A stretch of DNA of 64,000 nucleotides from Paludibacteraceae bacterium. Its GTDB lineage: Bacteria; Bacteroidota; Bacteroidia; Bacteroidales; Paludibacteraceae. Under the pieces are notes generated by a model that had not been told where the DNA came from, searched no databases, and saw only the letters and a list, made by a program, of their open reading frames with translations. Made by a program: the position numbers and the translations under genes. Location: assembly GCA_017430235.1 (NCBI GenBank), contig JAFRNH010000096.1, positions 1 through 64,000 of the forward strand, given 5' to 3'. This document shows, in pieces, positions 31,616 to 40,949 of this stretch (positions within the stretch are counted from its first letter, which is position 1; the number at the start of each line of letters is the position of its first letter).

Positions 31616-33613
31616 TTATGGATGAATATGTCGCTCTCCCAAGCGTTTGTCAATCTCTTTCTTGAATAACATCAATTCTTGTATCTGAGCGATAAGAGTT
31701 CCCGCTTCTTCTTGGTTGTTCCTCAATTTCTCAGTTTTCTCTACAATCAGATTACTCAGCCAATGACTTTTGTAATTCAACAATGAGTAATTCAAGTCGT
31801 GAAACAAGGTCACCGCAGCATCCACAGACACCTTCTTCACTTTAATACGACAATTGGTTTCATTCTCGTTGAATATTTTACTCAACGGATAAGGATCACT
31901 CATCGCATCCGCAGCCACACTTACATAGTCGGGATTCGTGTTGCGAATAAAAAATTGGGACGAAGAGATCTTATCCTGTTTATAACGCTCGTAATAATCC
32001 ATCATCATACCCTGATACAACGGATTTTGGAAAGAGAGGTCATCCACCTCAAGGTCATCCTTAATGTATTCAACCACAGGAATTGTATCCTTACCGCCTG
32101 TCTCAGGATTCTCTACTTCTATTAGATAATCGCCAAAACGAACAATATAGCACAACAACTCCCTCTCTAATTTCTCCACCATCGAATCAACATGAACGGG
32201 AGCAGGCTCTTCCGTAGGAGGAACGTCGACAGACTGCACCTTGGATATAACATCAGCACGTGATGGTCCAGCCGCTTCATCCACCTTCTTTTGGTTGATT
32301 TGGTTGACTCTCGAACAGAGTATACGCTCCTCGGTATTCAACATCTTAGCCGCCATACTAATATAGACGGAACGTTTCACCTCATCAGGAATGACCTCAA
32401 TTGTAGAAGCCACATCTTCTATCAGTTGAGACATCTTCATCGGATCTTTTTGAGCCTCTTTCAGATAGTGATTGATCTTAAACACCACATAGTCTTGTTC
32501 GTTCTCTTCCAAGTATCTAGCCACCTCCGATGAATCATGGTTTTGAGCAAAAGAATCAGGGTCTTCCGGTTCAGGCAAGACAACCACCTTCACGTTCAGT
32601 CCCTCCTCCAATAGCATCTTACCATTTTTCAGGGCAGCATGCATACCCGCACCGTCTCCATCGTAAAGCAGTGTGACATTTTTATCATCCGAACGTTCAG
32701 CATCCGCAGATGGGAGGATACGACGCAACTGTTGAATCTGCTGAGTAGTCAGAGCAGTTCCACACGGAGCCACAATGTTTTCGATACCAGCCTGCACCAT
32801 CGAGATAACATCCGCATATCCCTCAACGATGTAACATTTCTTCTTTTTTGTTATTGCACTCTTGGCGAAATATAAGCCATAAAGCACATAACTTTTATGA
32901 TAGATATCCGATTCGGGTGAATTCTGATATTTCGCCACCTCATCCTTTTTGATGGCGCGACCACCAAAGGCCACCACACGACCTGAGATGGAATGTATAG
33001 GGAATATGACACGACCGTGAAAACGATCGATCATATAATTATTCTCTTTGACAATGGTCAGACCAGTCTTCTCCAGATAGTCCAACTTATAACCCGCCTT
33101 TTGTGCTGCTATTGTATATTCATCTCGCTTATCTAAAGCATAACCCAACTGGAACTTCTTAATGGTATCCTCTCGGAATCCGCGATGTGCCAGATATGAC
33201 ATACCCACAGATTGTCCTTCGGGTGATTGTAGATTTTCCGTAAAATGTTTCTGCGCCCACTCGGTCAGCGACATCAGACTCTCTTTTTCGTTCTGTTGCT
33301 GTACCTCCTCGTCCGACAACTCTTTTTCCTTTACCTCGATATGATATTTCTTAGCTAAGAAAAGTAATGCCTCATAATAAGAGAGGTTTTCCACCCCCAT
33401 GATGAAATTCACCGAATTTCCACCCTTTCCACAACCGAAACATTTATAGATATTCTTAGCGGGAGAGACACTGAACGAAGGGGTTTTCTCCTCATGAAAC
33501 GGACAATTTCCCCAATAGTTCGCACCTTTCCTCTTCAGCGAGACATAGTCAGAGACCACACTGACGATATCTGCCGCCTCAAAAATTTTATCTACGGTAA
33601 CGGGATCAATCAT
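31616..33613 (-). CDS. dnaG: DNA primase DnaG
   Basis: 665 residues. N-terminal CHC2 zinc finger (CPFHEEKTPSFSVSPAKNIY then KCFGCGKGG, about 38-66), the RNA-polymerase-like core, and TOPRIM with the glutamate in IVEGYADVISM and DxD in LYDGDGAGM. The C-terminal ~200 residues form the less conserved helicase-binding region. It primes Okazaki fragments and binds DnaB. The stop lies 1 base from the stop of the convergent permease gene. Confidence 0.95.
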   Translation of the reverse strand: MIDPVTVDKIFEAADIVSVVSDYVSLKRKGANYWGNCPFHEEKTPSFSVSPAKNIYKCFGCGKGGNSVNFIMGVENLSYYEALLFLAKKYHIEVKEKELSDEEVQQQNEKESLMSLTEWAQKHFTENLQSPEGQSVGMSYLAHRGFREDTIKKFQLGYALDKRDEYTIAAQKAGYKLDYLEKTGLTIVKENNYMIDRFHGRVIFPIHSISGRVVAFGGRAIKKDEVAKYQNSPESDIYHKSYVLYGLYFAKSAITKKKKCYIVEGYADVISMVQAGIENIVAPCGTALTTQQIQQLRRILPSADAERSDDKNVTLLYDGDGAGMHAALKNGKMLLEEGLNVKVVVLPEPEDPDSFAQNHDSSEVARYLEENEQDYVVFKINHYLKEAQKDPMKMSQLIEDVASTIEVIPDEVKRSVYISMAAKMLNTEERILCSRVNQINQKKVDEAAGPSRADVISKVQSVDVPPTEEPAPVHVDSMVEKLERELLCYIVRFGDYLIEVENPETGGKDTIPVVEYIKDDLEVDDLSFQNPLYQGMMMDYYERYKQDKISSSQFFIRNTNPDYVSVAADAMSDPYPLSKIFNENETNCRIKVKKVSVDAAVTLFHDLNYSLLNYKSHWLSNLIVEKTEKLRNNQEEAGTLIAQIQELMLFKKEIDKRLGERHIHP

Positions 33614-33632
33614 AATTACTCAATACAAGAAA

Positions 33633-33659
33633 AAGCACGGATTAACCTAATCCGTGCTT
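33633..33659 (-). terminator. Terminator of the small lipoprotein gene
   Basis: Perfect 12-bp arms AAGCACGGATTA and TAATCCGTGCTT with a 3-base loop; T-rich on the minus strand (TTTTTCTTG). It lies between the lipoprotein stop (33678) and the dnaG start. Confidence 0.8.
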
Positions 33660-33677
33660 CCCTTTATCTTCATAAAA

Positions 33678-34136
33678 TTATTTAGATGCAATAAAAGTTG
33701 CTATAGAAGCCAAAGCAGTTGCAACATTCTCTGTTGTAATACCTTCGTCCAACACTTTCTTTACTGTAGAAACTTTTTGTTGATACTCATCTGATTTTGC
33801 AAGAGCAGTGTCTGTGATACCATACTTCTCCATTGCAATACCTGCCAAGAAGTTAGTAGACCACTCAGCATTTTTTCTATTCTTATAGTATTCTTGACCT
33901 AAAAGAACAACAGAAGCTGTAGAAGCTGTTATTTCTGCTGCAGTTGACTCAGAGCTAATAGCTTTAGCGCAGTTCTGATAAAAGCTTTGTCCGCTAGCTA
34001 TCACATCCTTCTCAACATACTGTTTCTCAGTATTCTCTTGTTTCTCATTATCATCATCATCTCCACAAGAAGTAACTCCGAAAGACAATCCAAAAACCAA
34101 AGCCATTAACAATGACCAAAATTTCAAGTTTTTCAT
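33678..34136 (-). CDS. Small lipoprotein of unknown function
   Basis: From ATG 34136 (MKNLKFWSLLMALVFGLSFG) the protein is 152 residues. A lipobox VTSC is followed by GDDDD, an acidic +2 region often seen in surface-directed Bacteroidota lipoproteins. The mature domain is helical (FYQNCAKAISSESTAAEI, then VKKVLDEGITTENVATALAS). No family recognised. It follows the ComF-type gene by 31 bases and may share its promoter; it ends in a strong terminator. Confidence 0.7.
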   Translation of the reverse strand: MKNLKFWSLLMALVFGLSFGVTSCGDDDDNEKQENTEKQYVEKDVIASGQSFYQNCAKAISSESTAAEITASTASVVLLGQEYYKNRKNAEWSTNFLAGIAMEKYGITDTALAKSDEYQQKVSTVKKVLDEGITTENVATALASIATFIASK

Positions 34137-34167
34137 TTTTCTATACAATTTTAATTAAACAATCTAA

Positions 34168-34917
34168 TTAATTTACAGCTGCCAACGTGGCAACACTAAT
34201 TCTAATATTTTCTAATTCTTTAAATGGTAAAACACATGCTTCTAATGTGGAACCCGTCGTCAATACATCGTCTACAATCAGTAAATGAGTTCCCTCCACC
34301 TCACGTTGATGAGTCAGTTGAAATATACCTTTCACATTCTCCCAGCGTTCATACGCATTCTTTTTCGTTTGAGTGGAATTCTCCACAACACGTTCAATAA
34401 CATCAGTCCAAACAGGACGTTCGAGCGACTCCGCCAGTCCTTTCGCTATCCATTCACTTTGGTTATAGCCTCTCATCATTAATTTATTAGCATGAAGCGG
34501 AACGGGAATCAACGCATCCACATCCTTAAACATCACCCCTTTTAGTCGAGAGCCAAACATTCTACCCAATCTACGGCCCAACTCTTTATTCCCATGATAT
34601 TTTATCTCATGCAAAATCTTCTGCGACATAGTCTCTTTCTCATAATAGAGGAAAGAAGCCGCCGATTCAATCTTAGCACGACCATAGAATCTCGTTTCTA
34701 TGAAATTTTCTGGTCTATAGCTTTCTGTTATCATGGGGAGACCCACCAAGCAGGAAAGGCATAAATCAGATTCGTCTCTAATCAGAGTAGCACCACACCC
34801 GATACAAAAACGAGGATAAAACAAATCAAGAAGGTCATTCCTTCTCTCTCTTATCTGTCTGCCAAATCCTTGAAAGTAGGCGGACAACCTCATTTTCCAA
34901 GCGGGTAATTTTCTCAT
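34168..34917 (-). CDS. ComF-type phosphoribosyltransferase
   Basis: From ATG 34917 the protein is 249 residues; a TTG start at 34947 is rejected because it overlaps the -7 box. It has the ComFC zinc motif (FCIGCGATL, then DLCLSCLVG) and a phosphoribosyltransferase domain with the PRPP loop LLIVDDVLTTGSTLEAC. ComFC is needed for DNA uptake in naturally competent bacteria; its reaction is unknown. With dprA at 28.7 kb it is the second competence-type gene here. Confidence 0.88.
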   Translation of the reverse strand: MRKLPAWKMRLSAYFQGFGRQIRERRNDLLDLFYPRFCIGCGATLIRDESDLCLSCLVGLPMITESYRPENFIETRFYGRAKIESAASFLYYEKETMSQKILHEIKYHGNKELGRRLGRMFGSRLKGVMFKDVDALIPVPLHANKLMMRGYNQSEWIAKGLAESLERPVWTDVIERVVENSTQTKKNAYERWENVKGIFQLTHQREVEGTHLLIVDDVLTTGSTLEACVLPFKELENIRISVATLAAVN

Positions 34918-34944
34918 ACAGCAGTTCGCTCTGTTTAGTAAACG

Positions 34945-34975
34945 CAAAAATAATTTTTATATCTGAAAAATCAAA
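34945..34975 (-). promoter_or_regulatory. Promoter of the ComF-type gene
   Basis: Minus strand TTTG (34972-34975), 19 bases, TATTTTTG (34945-34952), full consensus. It decides the start codon at 34917. Confidence 0.65.
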
Positions 34976-35002
34976 CAAAAAGGATGGAAAACCTTTTTTT
35001 AT

Positions 35003-35668
35003 CTATGAAACGATGATTCCATCCTGCATTTTCAAGATTCTGTCGGAAATGGAAGCCATCTCACTATCATGAGTAACAACCACCAATGTCTGATTCAATT
35101 CACTTTTCAGTTTCAACAGCAGTTTGTTCAATTCTGCTTTATTCTTCGAATCCAAGCTACCCGACGGTTCATCAGCCAATAACACATCCGGGTGATTCAC
35201 CAATGCACGAGCCACCGCAATACGCTGACGTTCACCGCCCGACAGCTCATTGGGTTTATGAGTAGCTCTCTCACTCATTCCCAAAAATTCCAATAATTCC
35301 TTAGCTGTTGTTTGTGCCTCCTCTTTTGATTTCTTAGCAATCAAAGCCGGAATCATAACATTTTCCAAGGCTGTGAATTCAGGTAACAATTGATGAAACT
35401 GAAAAACGAATCCTATGTGTAGGTTTCGGAACGAAGACAGTTCCTTTTCATTTAAATCAAAAACAGACGAACCGTTGATGTTGACCATTCCTGAATCAGG
35501 TTTATCCAATGTGCCAAGAATCTGCAGCAAAGTGGTTTTACCAGCACCACTCTGACCAACAATAGAGACGAACTCCCCTTGTTGAATCTCCAAGGAGATA
35601 TTCTTCAATACTTGCAACGACCCAAAACTTTTGGAAATGTTCGCTGCTTTTATCATCACATTACCCAT
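35003..35668 (-). CDS. ABC transporter ATPase, LolD family
   Basis: 221 residues. Walker [15 protein letters not shown] (about 38-51), Q-loop [18 protein letters not shown], signature [15 protein letters not shown], Walker [13 protein letters not shown] and H-loop [10 protein letters not shown]. The Q-loop wording is that of LolD/MacB-type ATPases, which power lipoprotein release or efflux with FtsX-like permeases. A candidate permease is at 30391-31614. Third gene of the leftward operon folP - cdaA - this gene (gaps 23 and 11 bases). Confidence 0.9.
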   Translation of the reverse strand: MGNVMIKAANISKSFGSLQVLKNISLEIQQGEFVSIVGQSGAGKTTLLQILGTLDKPDSGMVNINGSSVFDLNEKELSSFRNLHIGFVFQFHQLLPEFTALENVMIPALIAKKSKEEAQTTAKELLEFLGMSERATHKPNELSGGERQRIAVARALVNHPDVLLADEPSGSLDSKNKAELNKLLLKLKSELNQTLVVVTHDSEMASISDRILKMQDGIIVS

Positions 35669-35679
35669 ACAAATATCAC

Positions 35680-36474
35680 TTATTTCTGAGGAGTTCCTTT
35701 CTTCATTATTTCACCATTGGACAAAACAGATTCCAAATCTTCTGTTGTAATATTCAGTTTCAATTCACCTTTCATTGCAACAGAGATGTTACCTGTCTCT
35801 TCCGACACGATTACGCACAAAGCATCATACTTTTCAGACATACCCAAAGCAGCACGATGACGCAGGCCACACTCTTTCGGAACATCCAGACTATGAGATA
35901 CAGGCAAAATACATCCTGCACTTACAATCTTACTATCTGCGATAATCATAGCGCCATCATGCAATGGAGAGTTTTTGAAAAATATATTTTGAATCAATCG
36001 AGTACTAATATTTGCATTCAGCGTCTCACCAGTAATCTCCACACTTCGCAGGTCATCGCCCTGACGAAGGACAATCAGTGCACCAATTTTTTGTTTAGAA
36101 AGATTTTTACAAGCAATCACTATCTGCATGGCGTCCGATTCCACCAACGAAGGTTTCTTTGACGAAAAGAATTTGCCAAACAAACGCAAAACCAGTTTAT
36201 TATCCGAACCAATCATTGAAAGGAACTGGCGAATTTCCTCCTGAAACAAAACAATCAGAGCGATAGCACCCACATTCACAATTTGGTTCATCAAACCGCC
36301 CATCAGTTGCATTCCGAAGACGAAATTGACCACCAACCATCCCAATACAAAGATTAAGATACCGAAGAACACCCTGATGGCAGACGTACCCTTCAGCATC
36401 TTATACGTCTTATATAATAAGATGGCGACAAGGACAATATCAACTATGTCTATAAACCTAATTTGGAAACGCAT
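35680..36474 (-). CDS. cdaA: Diadenylate cyclase CdaA
   Basis: 264 residues. Three N-terminal membrane helices ([40 protein letters not shown] and a third) and a DAC domain with the metal/substrate motifs [10 protein letters not shown] and [16 protein letters not shown]. It converts two ATP to cyclic di-AMP at the membrane, a signal for potassium balance and envelope stress. Gene order folP-cdaA is common in Bacteroidota. No YbbR-type regulator is seen next to it. Confidence 0.92.
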   Translation of the reverse strand: MRFQIRFIDIVDIVLVAILLYKTYKMLKGTSAIRVFFGILIFVLGWLVVNFVFGMQLMGGLMNQIVNVGAIALIVLFQEEIRQFLSMIGSDNKLVLRLFGKFFSSKKPSLVESDAMQIVIACKNLSKQKIGALIVLRQGDDLRSVEITGETLNANISTRLIQNIFFKNSPLHDGAMIIADSKIVSAGCILPVSHSLDVPKECGLRHRAALGMSEKYDALCVIVSEETGNISVAMKGELKLNITTEDLESVLSNGEIMKKGTPQK

Positions 36475-36497
36475 AAATGCAACACCTTAGTAAATAA

Positions 36498-37322
36498 TTA
36501 TTTCTTATAACAAAGAGAAAATAGCCGCACCGCCTCATTTGCCTCTTTGACATCATGTACGCGAAGAATCTTAGCACCTTGCTGCAGTGCAATGGTATTC
36601 AACACCGTCGTACCATTCAATGCCTCATTAGGAGTGATATTCAACGACTGCCAAACCATCCTTTTACGAGACAAGCCCGCTAAAATTGGCAATCCGAACT
36701 GAAGTAGTTCAGACTGACGAGCCAGCAGTTCGAAGTTCTGTTCCATGGTCTTTCCGAAACCATAACCAGGGTCCAGAATAATATCTTTCACACCTCTACT
36801 TTGTAATACTGCTATTTTATCTGCAAAGAAACGAAAAATTTCTTTCATAAAATCATCATTTTCGATTTTAATCTCTAAAGAATGTGTCAGAACATACGGA
36901 ACGCCACAAGAAGCGACCGCATCCAACATAGAATCATCCTTATCGAAACCGAACACATCATTAATAATAGAGACGTTATAGGATTCAACAGCCTCTTTAG
37001 CAATCGCACCACGAAAAGTATCTACCGATATAATTAAGGAAGGATATTTGGCACGAAGAAGTTCCAAAGCAGGGAACAGACGCTTTTTTTCTTCCTCTTC
37101 CGAGACAAATGTAGCATTTGGACGAGTGGAACACGCACCTACGTCAATAATCGAAGCACCGTTTTGTACGAAAAAATCAACTTTTTCCAATAATTGAGAA
37201 GTCGATAAACAACGAGAGGATTCGAAAAAGGAATCAGTCGTTACATTTATTATACCCATCACAAGAGGAGAAGATGAGTCATAAAGCATTGATACACTAT
37301 TCTTTTTAGAAGAATTTAACAT
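36498..37322 (-). CDS. folP: Dihydropteroate synthase FolP
   Basis: 274 residues. Family motifs: VMGIINVTTDSFFESSR, IDVGACSTRPNATFVSEEEE, IINDVFGF, DPGYGFGKTMEQNFELL and LAGLSRKRM. It joins p-aminobenzoate to dihydropterin pyrophosphate in folate synthesis and is the sulfonamide target. First gene of a leftward operon, with a -7 box at 37380-37387 back to back with the gldJ-like promoter. Confidence 0.95.
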   Translation of the reverse strand: MLNSSKKNSVSMLYDSSSPLVMGIINVTTDSFFESSRCLSTSQLLEKVDFFVQNGASIIDVGACSTRPNATFVSEEEEKKRLFPALELLRAKYPSLIISVDTFRGAIAKEAVESYNVSIINDVFGFDKDDSMLDAVASCGVPYVLTHSLEIKIENDDFMKEIFRFFADKIAVLQSRGVKDIILDPGYGFGKTMEQNFELLARQSELLQFGLPILAGLSRKRMVWQSLNITPNEALNGTTVLNTIALQQGAKILRVHDVKEANEAVRLFSLCYKK

Positions 37323-37379
37323 AATGACAAAAAACGAAATATTAAAAATAGTAAAAAATTATAGCGAAAATATTTTTTG

Positions 37380-37404
37380 CAAAAATAGAAAATATATATC
37401 TTTG
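37380..37404. promoter_or_regulatory. Divergent promoters of folP and the GldJ-like gene
   Basis: Minus-strand TATTTTTG at 37380-37387 (folP) and plus-strand TATCTTTG at 37397-37404 (GldJ-like) are only 9 bases apart, so each polymerase would cover the other's -33 region. The plus-strand leader to the ATG at 37532 is about 120 bases and holds no supportable gene. Confidence 0.55.
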
Positions 37405-37531
37405 TCCACTACTTTGAAAGCGAAGAAAAAAGTTGCAAAACGAAATTCTTTGTTTTCTAAGCAATATTTTTTTAGAAACAGAGTTATTGAATTATTAGAA
37501 AGTAAAACATTATCTTATTATTTATAGTGCT

Positions 37532-39088
37532 ATGAGACACGTAAGTTTATTTAAAATGGCATTGGTGCTAATGATCGCGGGGATGGTGTTGCCATCTTGC
37601 AAAGAGAAGAAGCTGAAAGACTCAAAAGTATCTAATGTCACAGGATGGAAGTATAACGACAAGGAGAACGGAGGTTTCCAAGTTGTTAGTGGTTACAAAC
37701 AAGACACCCCTCCGGGAATGACGTTCATCGAGGGTGGTACGTTCACACAAGGACGTGTAATCGAGGATGTTTTGGGAGATTGGAATAATATTCCAAGACG
37801 TGTTACAGTTGCATCATTCTATATGGATCAGTGCGAAATTAGCAACGTAAACTGGAGAGAGTACATTCACTGGATGTCAAATGTGTTCCACAACACTCCA
37901 GAATACGTTGAGAAAGTATACCCAGATACACTAGTATGGCGTGAAGAGTTGGCATACAACGAGCCATATTTGGATTTCTATTTCTCTCACGTTGCATACA
38001 ACTGGTATCCAGTAGTAGGTGTAACATGGGAACAATGTGTTGACTTCGCTACATGGCGTACTGACCGTGTAAACGAGATGAGAATGGCAGAGCAGGGAAT
38101 CATCCAATACACAGATTTCCAAGCTCTAAAAGGAAACACAGATCCAAACGATATTTCTCAGAATCAAGTATTCAACACTTCAAAATATCTTATGAAGTCT
38201 GATTACAAGCCAACAGAAGGAAAGAGTCCAAAGACAGATGTATACGGAAACGTAAGAAAAACAAACATGTCTGACGGTGTCCTTCTTCCTAAGTATCGTC
38301 TCCCAACCGAAGCTGAGTGGGAATACGCTGCTTACGGAACAAAAGCAATCGACGGAGAAGAGAACTATCAAGAGAAGAAGATTTATCCTTGGTATGGTCA
38401 CCAAATGCGTAACCCATCTAGAAAAGTAAAAGGTGAAATGTACGCAAACTACGTTCGTGGTCGTGGTGATATGATGGGTATGGGTGGAAAATTGAATGAC
38501 CACGCCACCATCACTGCTCCAGTAGATGCATTCTGGCCAAATGAGTTCGGTTTGTATTGTATGGCTGGTAACGTTAACGAGTGGGTATTGGATGTATATC
38601 GTGTATTGTCTAGCGACGATGTTCAAGAGTACAACCCATTCCGTGGTAACGAATACAAAATTCCTATCAAAGTTGATTCTACTGTTGATGGACAAAACGT
38701 GAAAGTTCCTACAATCGATAGTTTAGGTCGTGTAAAATTCGATTATCCTTACTCTAAGGATAGTATGAACCAATACGTTAAACTCGATGTTCGTAACTTC
38801 CGAGATGGTGATGCAGGAAGTGCTCTAAACAGAAACGATTGGTTGGTTGTTGGCGATCCTGACATTACAACTAAGAAATTGTACGATCCTGATACAGACA
38901 AAGAAGGTATGTTAACTTCTAAAATTTCCAACACAACTCGTGTTTACAAAGGTGGTGGATGGAAAGACCGCGCATACTGGTTGAACCCAGGTCAAAGAAG
39001 ATACTTGGAACAAACAGAATGTAGAAGTGATATCGGATTCCGCTGCGCTATGAGTAAAGTTGGTGCAGAAGATGGTGATGTAAGATAA
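37532..39088 (+). CDS. GldJ-like lipoprotein with formylglycine-generating-enzyme fold
   Basis: 518 residues. Signal and lipobox end at VLPSC KEKK. The body is an FGE-sulfatase/SUMF1 fold: VTGWKYNDKENGGF, GMTFIEGGTFTQGR, VASFYMDQCEISNVNW, RLPTEAEWEYAAYG, MAGNVNEWVLDVYR, and a closing GWKDRAYWL...RSDIGFRCAM. The VTGW...NGGF opening and WREELAYNEPYLDFYF match GldJ rather than a catalytic FGE. GldJ and GldK support gliding and type IX secretion in Bacteroidota. No gldK-L-M-N genes adjoin. Strong terminator after the gene. Confidence 0.78.
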   Translation: MRHVSLFKMALVLMIAGMVLPSCKEKKLKDSKVSNVTGWKYNDKENGGFQVVSGYKQDTPPGMTFIEGGTFTQGRVIEDVLGDWNNIPRRVTVASFYMDQCEISNVNWREYIHWMSNVFHNTPEYVEKVYPDTLVWREELAYNEPYLDFYFSHVAYNWYPVVGVTWEQCVDFATWRTDRVNEMRMAEQGIIQYTDFQALKGNTDPNDISQNQVFNTSKYLMKSDYKPTEGKSPKTDVYGNVRKTNMSDGVLLPKYRLPTEAEWEYAAYGTKAIDGEENYQEKKIYPWYGHQMRNPSRKVKGEMYANYVRGRGDMMGMGGKLNDHATITAPVDAFWPNEFGLYCMAGNVNEWVLDVYRVLSSDDVQEYNPFRGNEYKIPIKVDSTVDGQNVKVPTIDSLGRVKFDYPYSKDSMNQYVKLDVRNFRDGDAGSALNRNDWLVVGDPDITTKKLYDPDTDKEGMLTSKISNTTRVYKGGGWKDRAYWLNPGQRRYLEQTECRSDIGFRCAMSKVGAEDGDVR

Positions 39089-39109
39089 TGTCAACACTAC
39101 TAATAAATG

Positions 39110-39136
39110 AAAAGCCCCTCAAAAAGGGGCTTTTTA
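39110..39136 (+). terminator. Terminator of the GldJ-like gene
   Basis: AAAAGCCCCT / AGGGGCTTTT perfect hairpin followed by TTTATTTG. Confidence 0.9.
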
Positions 39137-39229
39137 TTTGCTACGCTATTGTCATGTCCACATCTCTTTTTTACAAATAATTTTGTGGCAAACAAACTTT
39201 TCTATTGAACCCACCTTATAACTCCTATC

Positions 39230-40504
39230 ATGGATATCAATCAAATTTACGACCTTTTCCTCCTTCACCCTGTCATCACAACAGACAGCCGCAACTGCCC
39301 AGAAGGAGCTATTTTCTTTGCCCTTAAAGGTGCTAACTTCAATGGCAATCAATTCGCAAAAGAAACAATTCAGAAAGGATGCGCTTTCGCCTTCGTCGAC
39401 GAAAAAGAATACGCTGACGACAAACAAATATTCTACGTTCCCAATTGCCTCACCACTCTACAACAACTGGCTGAGAAACATCGTATGACCTTGAACACCC
39501 CTATTATTGGTGTCACAGGAACAAACGGAAAAACAACCACAAAAGAGTTGATCGCAAGCGTTCTGAAACAAAAATATAACATTCTATACACCCAAGGTAA
39601 CCTCAACAACCATATCGGTGTTCCAATGACACTGCTTCAACTAAAAAAAGAGCATGAGATTGCTATCATCGAAATGGGTGCCAATCACCCAGGTGAAATC
39701 AAAACACTCGTCAACATCGCCCGTCCCAACTATGGTATCATCACCAATGTAGGGAAAGCCCACATAGAGGGTTTTGGCTCATTCGAGGGCGTCATCAACA
39801 CAAAATGTGAGTTGTATGATTTTCTAAAAGAGAATAACGGAAAAGCCTTCGTCAACAAAGGAAACGATATACTATCCGACAAGGCTCAACAAAAAGGAAT
39901 CTCATCCATCTTCTATGGAAAAGGTGCCGATATAAATGCTGAAATTCTATCCTCCGACCCTTTCCTATCCATCCAATGGAACGGTCATCAAATAAACAGT
40001 CAACTGATTGGTCGATACAACCTCGAAAACATCGTGGCTGCAATCGCCATCGGCAAAAACTTCCAGCTCTCCGACGAACAAATCGTCACAGCTATCGAGA
40101 ATTACACCCCAACCAATAATCGTTCTCAATTCAAGCAAACAGAGCATAACAAGTTAATTATCGATGCCTACAATGCCAATCCGACTAGCATGAACGCCTC
40201 TTTGGACAATTTTATATTAATCAACGGAAAAGAGAAAGCGGTAATCTTAGGAGATATGAAAGAACTTGGCAACGTGAGTGATTCGGAACACCAAAAGGTG
40301 GCAGATAAACTGAGTCAGTCCTCCATCTCCGAAATCTTGCTCATCGGTCCTAATTTTGCTAAGACGAATTGTCCAAGAGCCCAAAAGTTTAATGATGTAA
40401 CTGCTCTGAACGACTATCTTAGCAAGAACCCTATTAACGGGAAACTGGTTCTCGTTAAAGGATCAAACAGTATGAAACTTATCGAATGCGTCGGCTTACT
40501 ATAA
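39230..40504 (+). CDS. murF: UDP-N-acetylmuramoyl-tripeptide--D-alanyl-D-alanine ligase MurF
   Basis: 424 residues. ATP loop GVTGTNGKTTTKELIASVL (about 98-116), IIEMGANHPGEI, the ligand segment YNANPTSMNASL and VILGDMKELG. MurF adds D-Ala-D-Ala to the UDP-muramyl tripeptide, the last cytoplasmic ligation of peptidoglycan synthesis. It starts the four-gene operon murF - small membrane protein - LTA-synthase-like sulfatase - WG-repeat protein; the next gene starts one base after its stop. Confidence 0.95.
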   Translation: MDINQIYDLFLLHPVITTDSRNCPEGAIFFALKGANFNGNQFAKETIQKGCAFAFVDEKEYADDKQIFYVPNCLTTLQQLAEKHRMTLNTPIIGVTGTNGKTTTKELIASVLKQKYNILYTQGNLNNHIGVPMTLLQLKKEHEIAIIEMGANHPGEIKTLVNIARPNYGIITNVGKAHIEGFGSFEGVINTKCELYDFLKENNGKAFVNKGNDILSDKAQQKGISSIFYGKGADINAEILSSDPFLSIQWNGHQINSQLIGRYNLENIVAAIAIGKNFQLSDEQIVTAIENYTPTNNRSQFKQTEHNKLIIDAYNANPTSMNASLDNFILINGKEKAVILGDMKELGNVSDSEHQKVADKLSQSSISEILLIGPNFAKTNCPRAQKFNDVTALNDYLSKNPINGKLVLVKGSNSMKLIECVGLL

Positions 40505-40505
40505 T

Positions 40506-40949
40506 ATGAATACCAAAACGATTATACTTCTGATTATATTCTTTACCATTCTTGTCAGTTATCTCATTTATATGGACAAAAGGAGACGGGCAAGAACACC
40601 TAATACGGAAGAGAAGAAAGAGTTCACAAACATGAGTGAAGAACGCAAAAGAGCCATTGAGAGTGGCGAGTGTTGCGGACAGCATGAGGTGTGTGAACGT
40701 GATTCTCTTATCAACACCCGCATACAAGCAGAATATTATGATGACGAGGAACTTGACCAGTTTAAAGGTCGCAACCCAGAATCATACACAGAAGAAGAGA
40801 TAAAGCTATTTAACGATGTCTTTTACACACTAAAAGAAGGAGATGTAAGTGGATGGCTGAAAAGCATGCAGATAAGAGAAATTGAGATTCCTCAGAATCT
40901 CAAAGATGAGGCATTGTTTATCATTCAAGAAAGAAGATTTAATAAATGA
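40506..40949 (+). CDS. Single-pass membrane protein with conserved CCGQHEVCE motif
   Basis: 147 residues: one N-terminal membrane helix (TIILLIIFFTILVSYLIYM), a basic/acidic linker and a helical domain. The motif GECCGQHEVCERDSLI (about 58-73) with three cysteines and a histidine could bind metal. Similar proteins next to envelope genes are common in Bacteroidales, sometimes labelled phospholipase without proof; I make no functional claim. It sits between murF (1-base gap) and the sulfatase gene (4-base overlap). Confidence 0.75.
   Translation: MNTKTIILLIIFFTILVSYLIYMDKRRRARTPNTEEKKEFTNMSEERKRAIESGECCGQHEVCERDSLINTRIQAEYYDDEELDQFKGRNPESYTEEEIKLFNDVFYTLKEGDVSGWLKSMQIREIEIPQNLKDEALFIIQERRFNK

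Noticed and set aside
37324..37527. Short frame between folP and the GldJ-like gene
   Set aside because: It spans both divergent promoters and has a low-complexity basic sequence.
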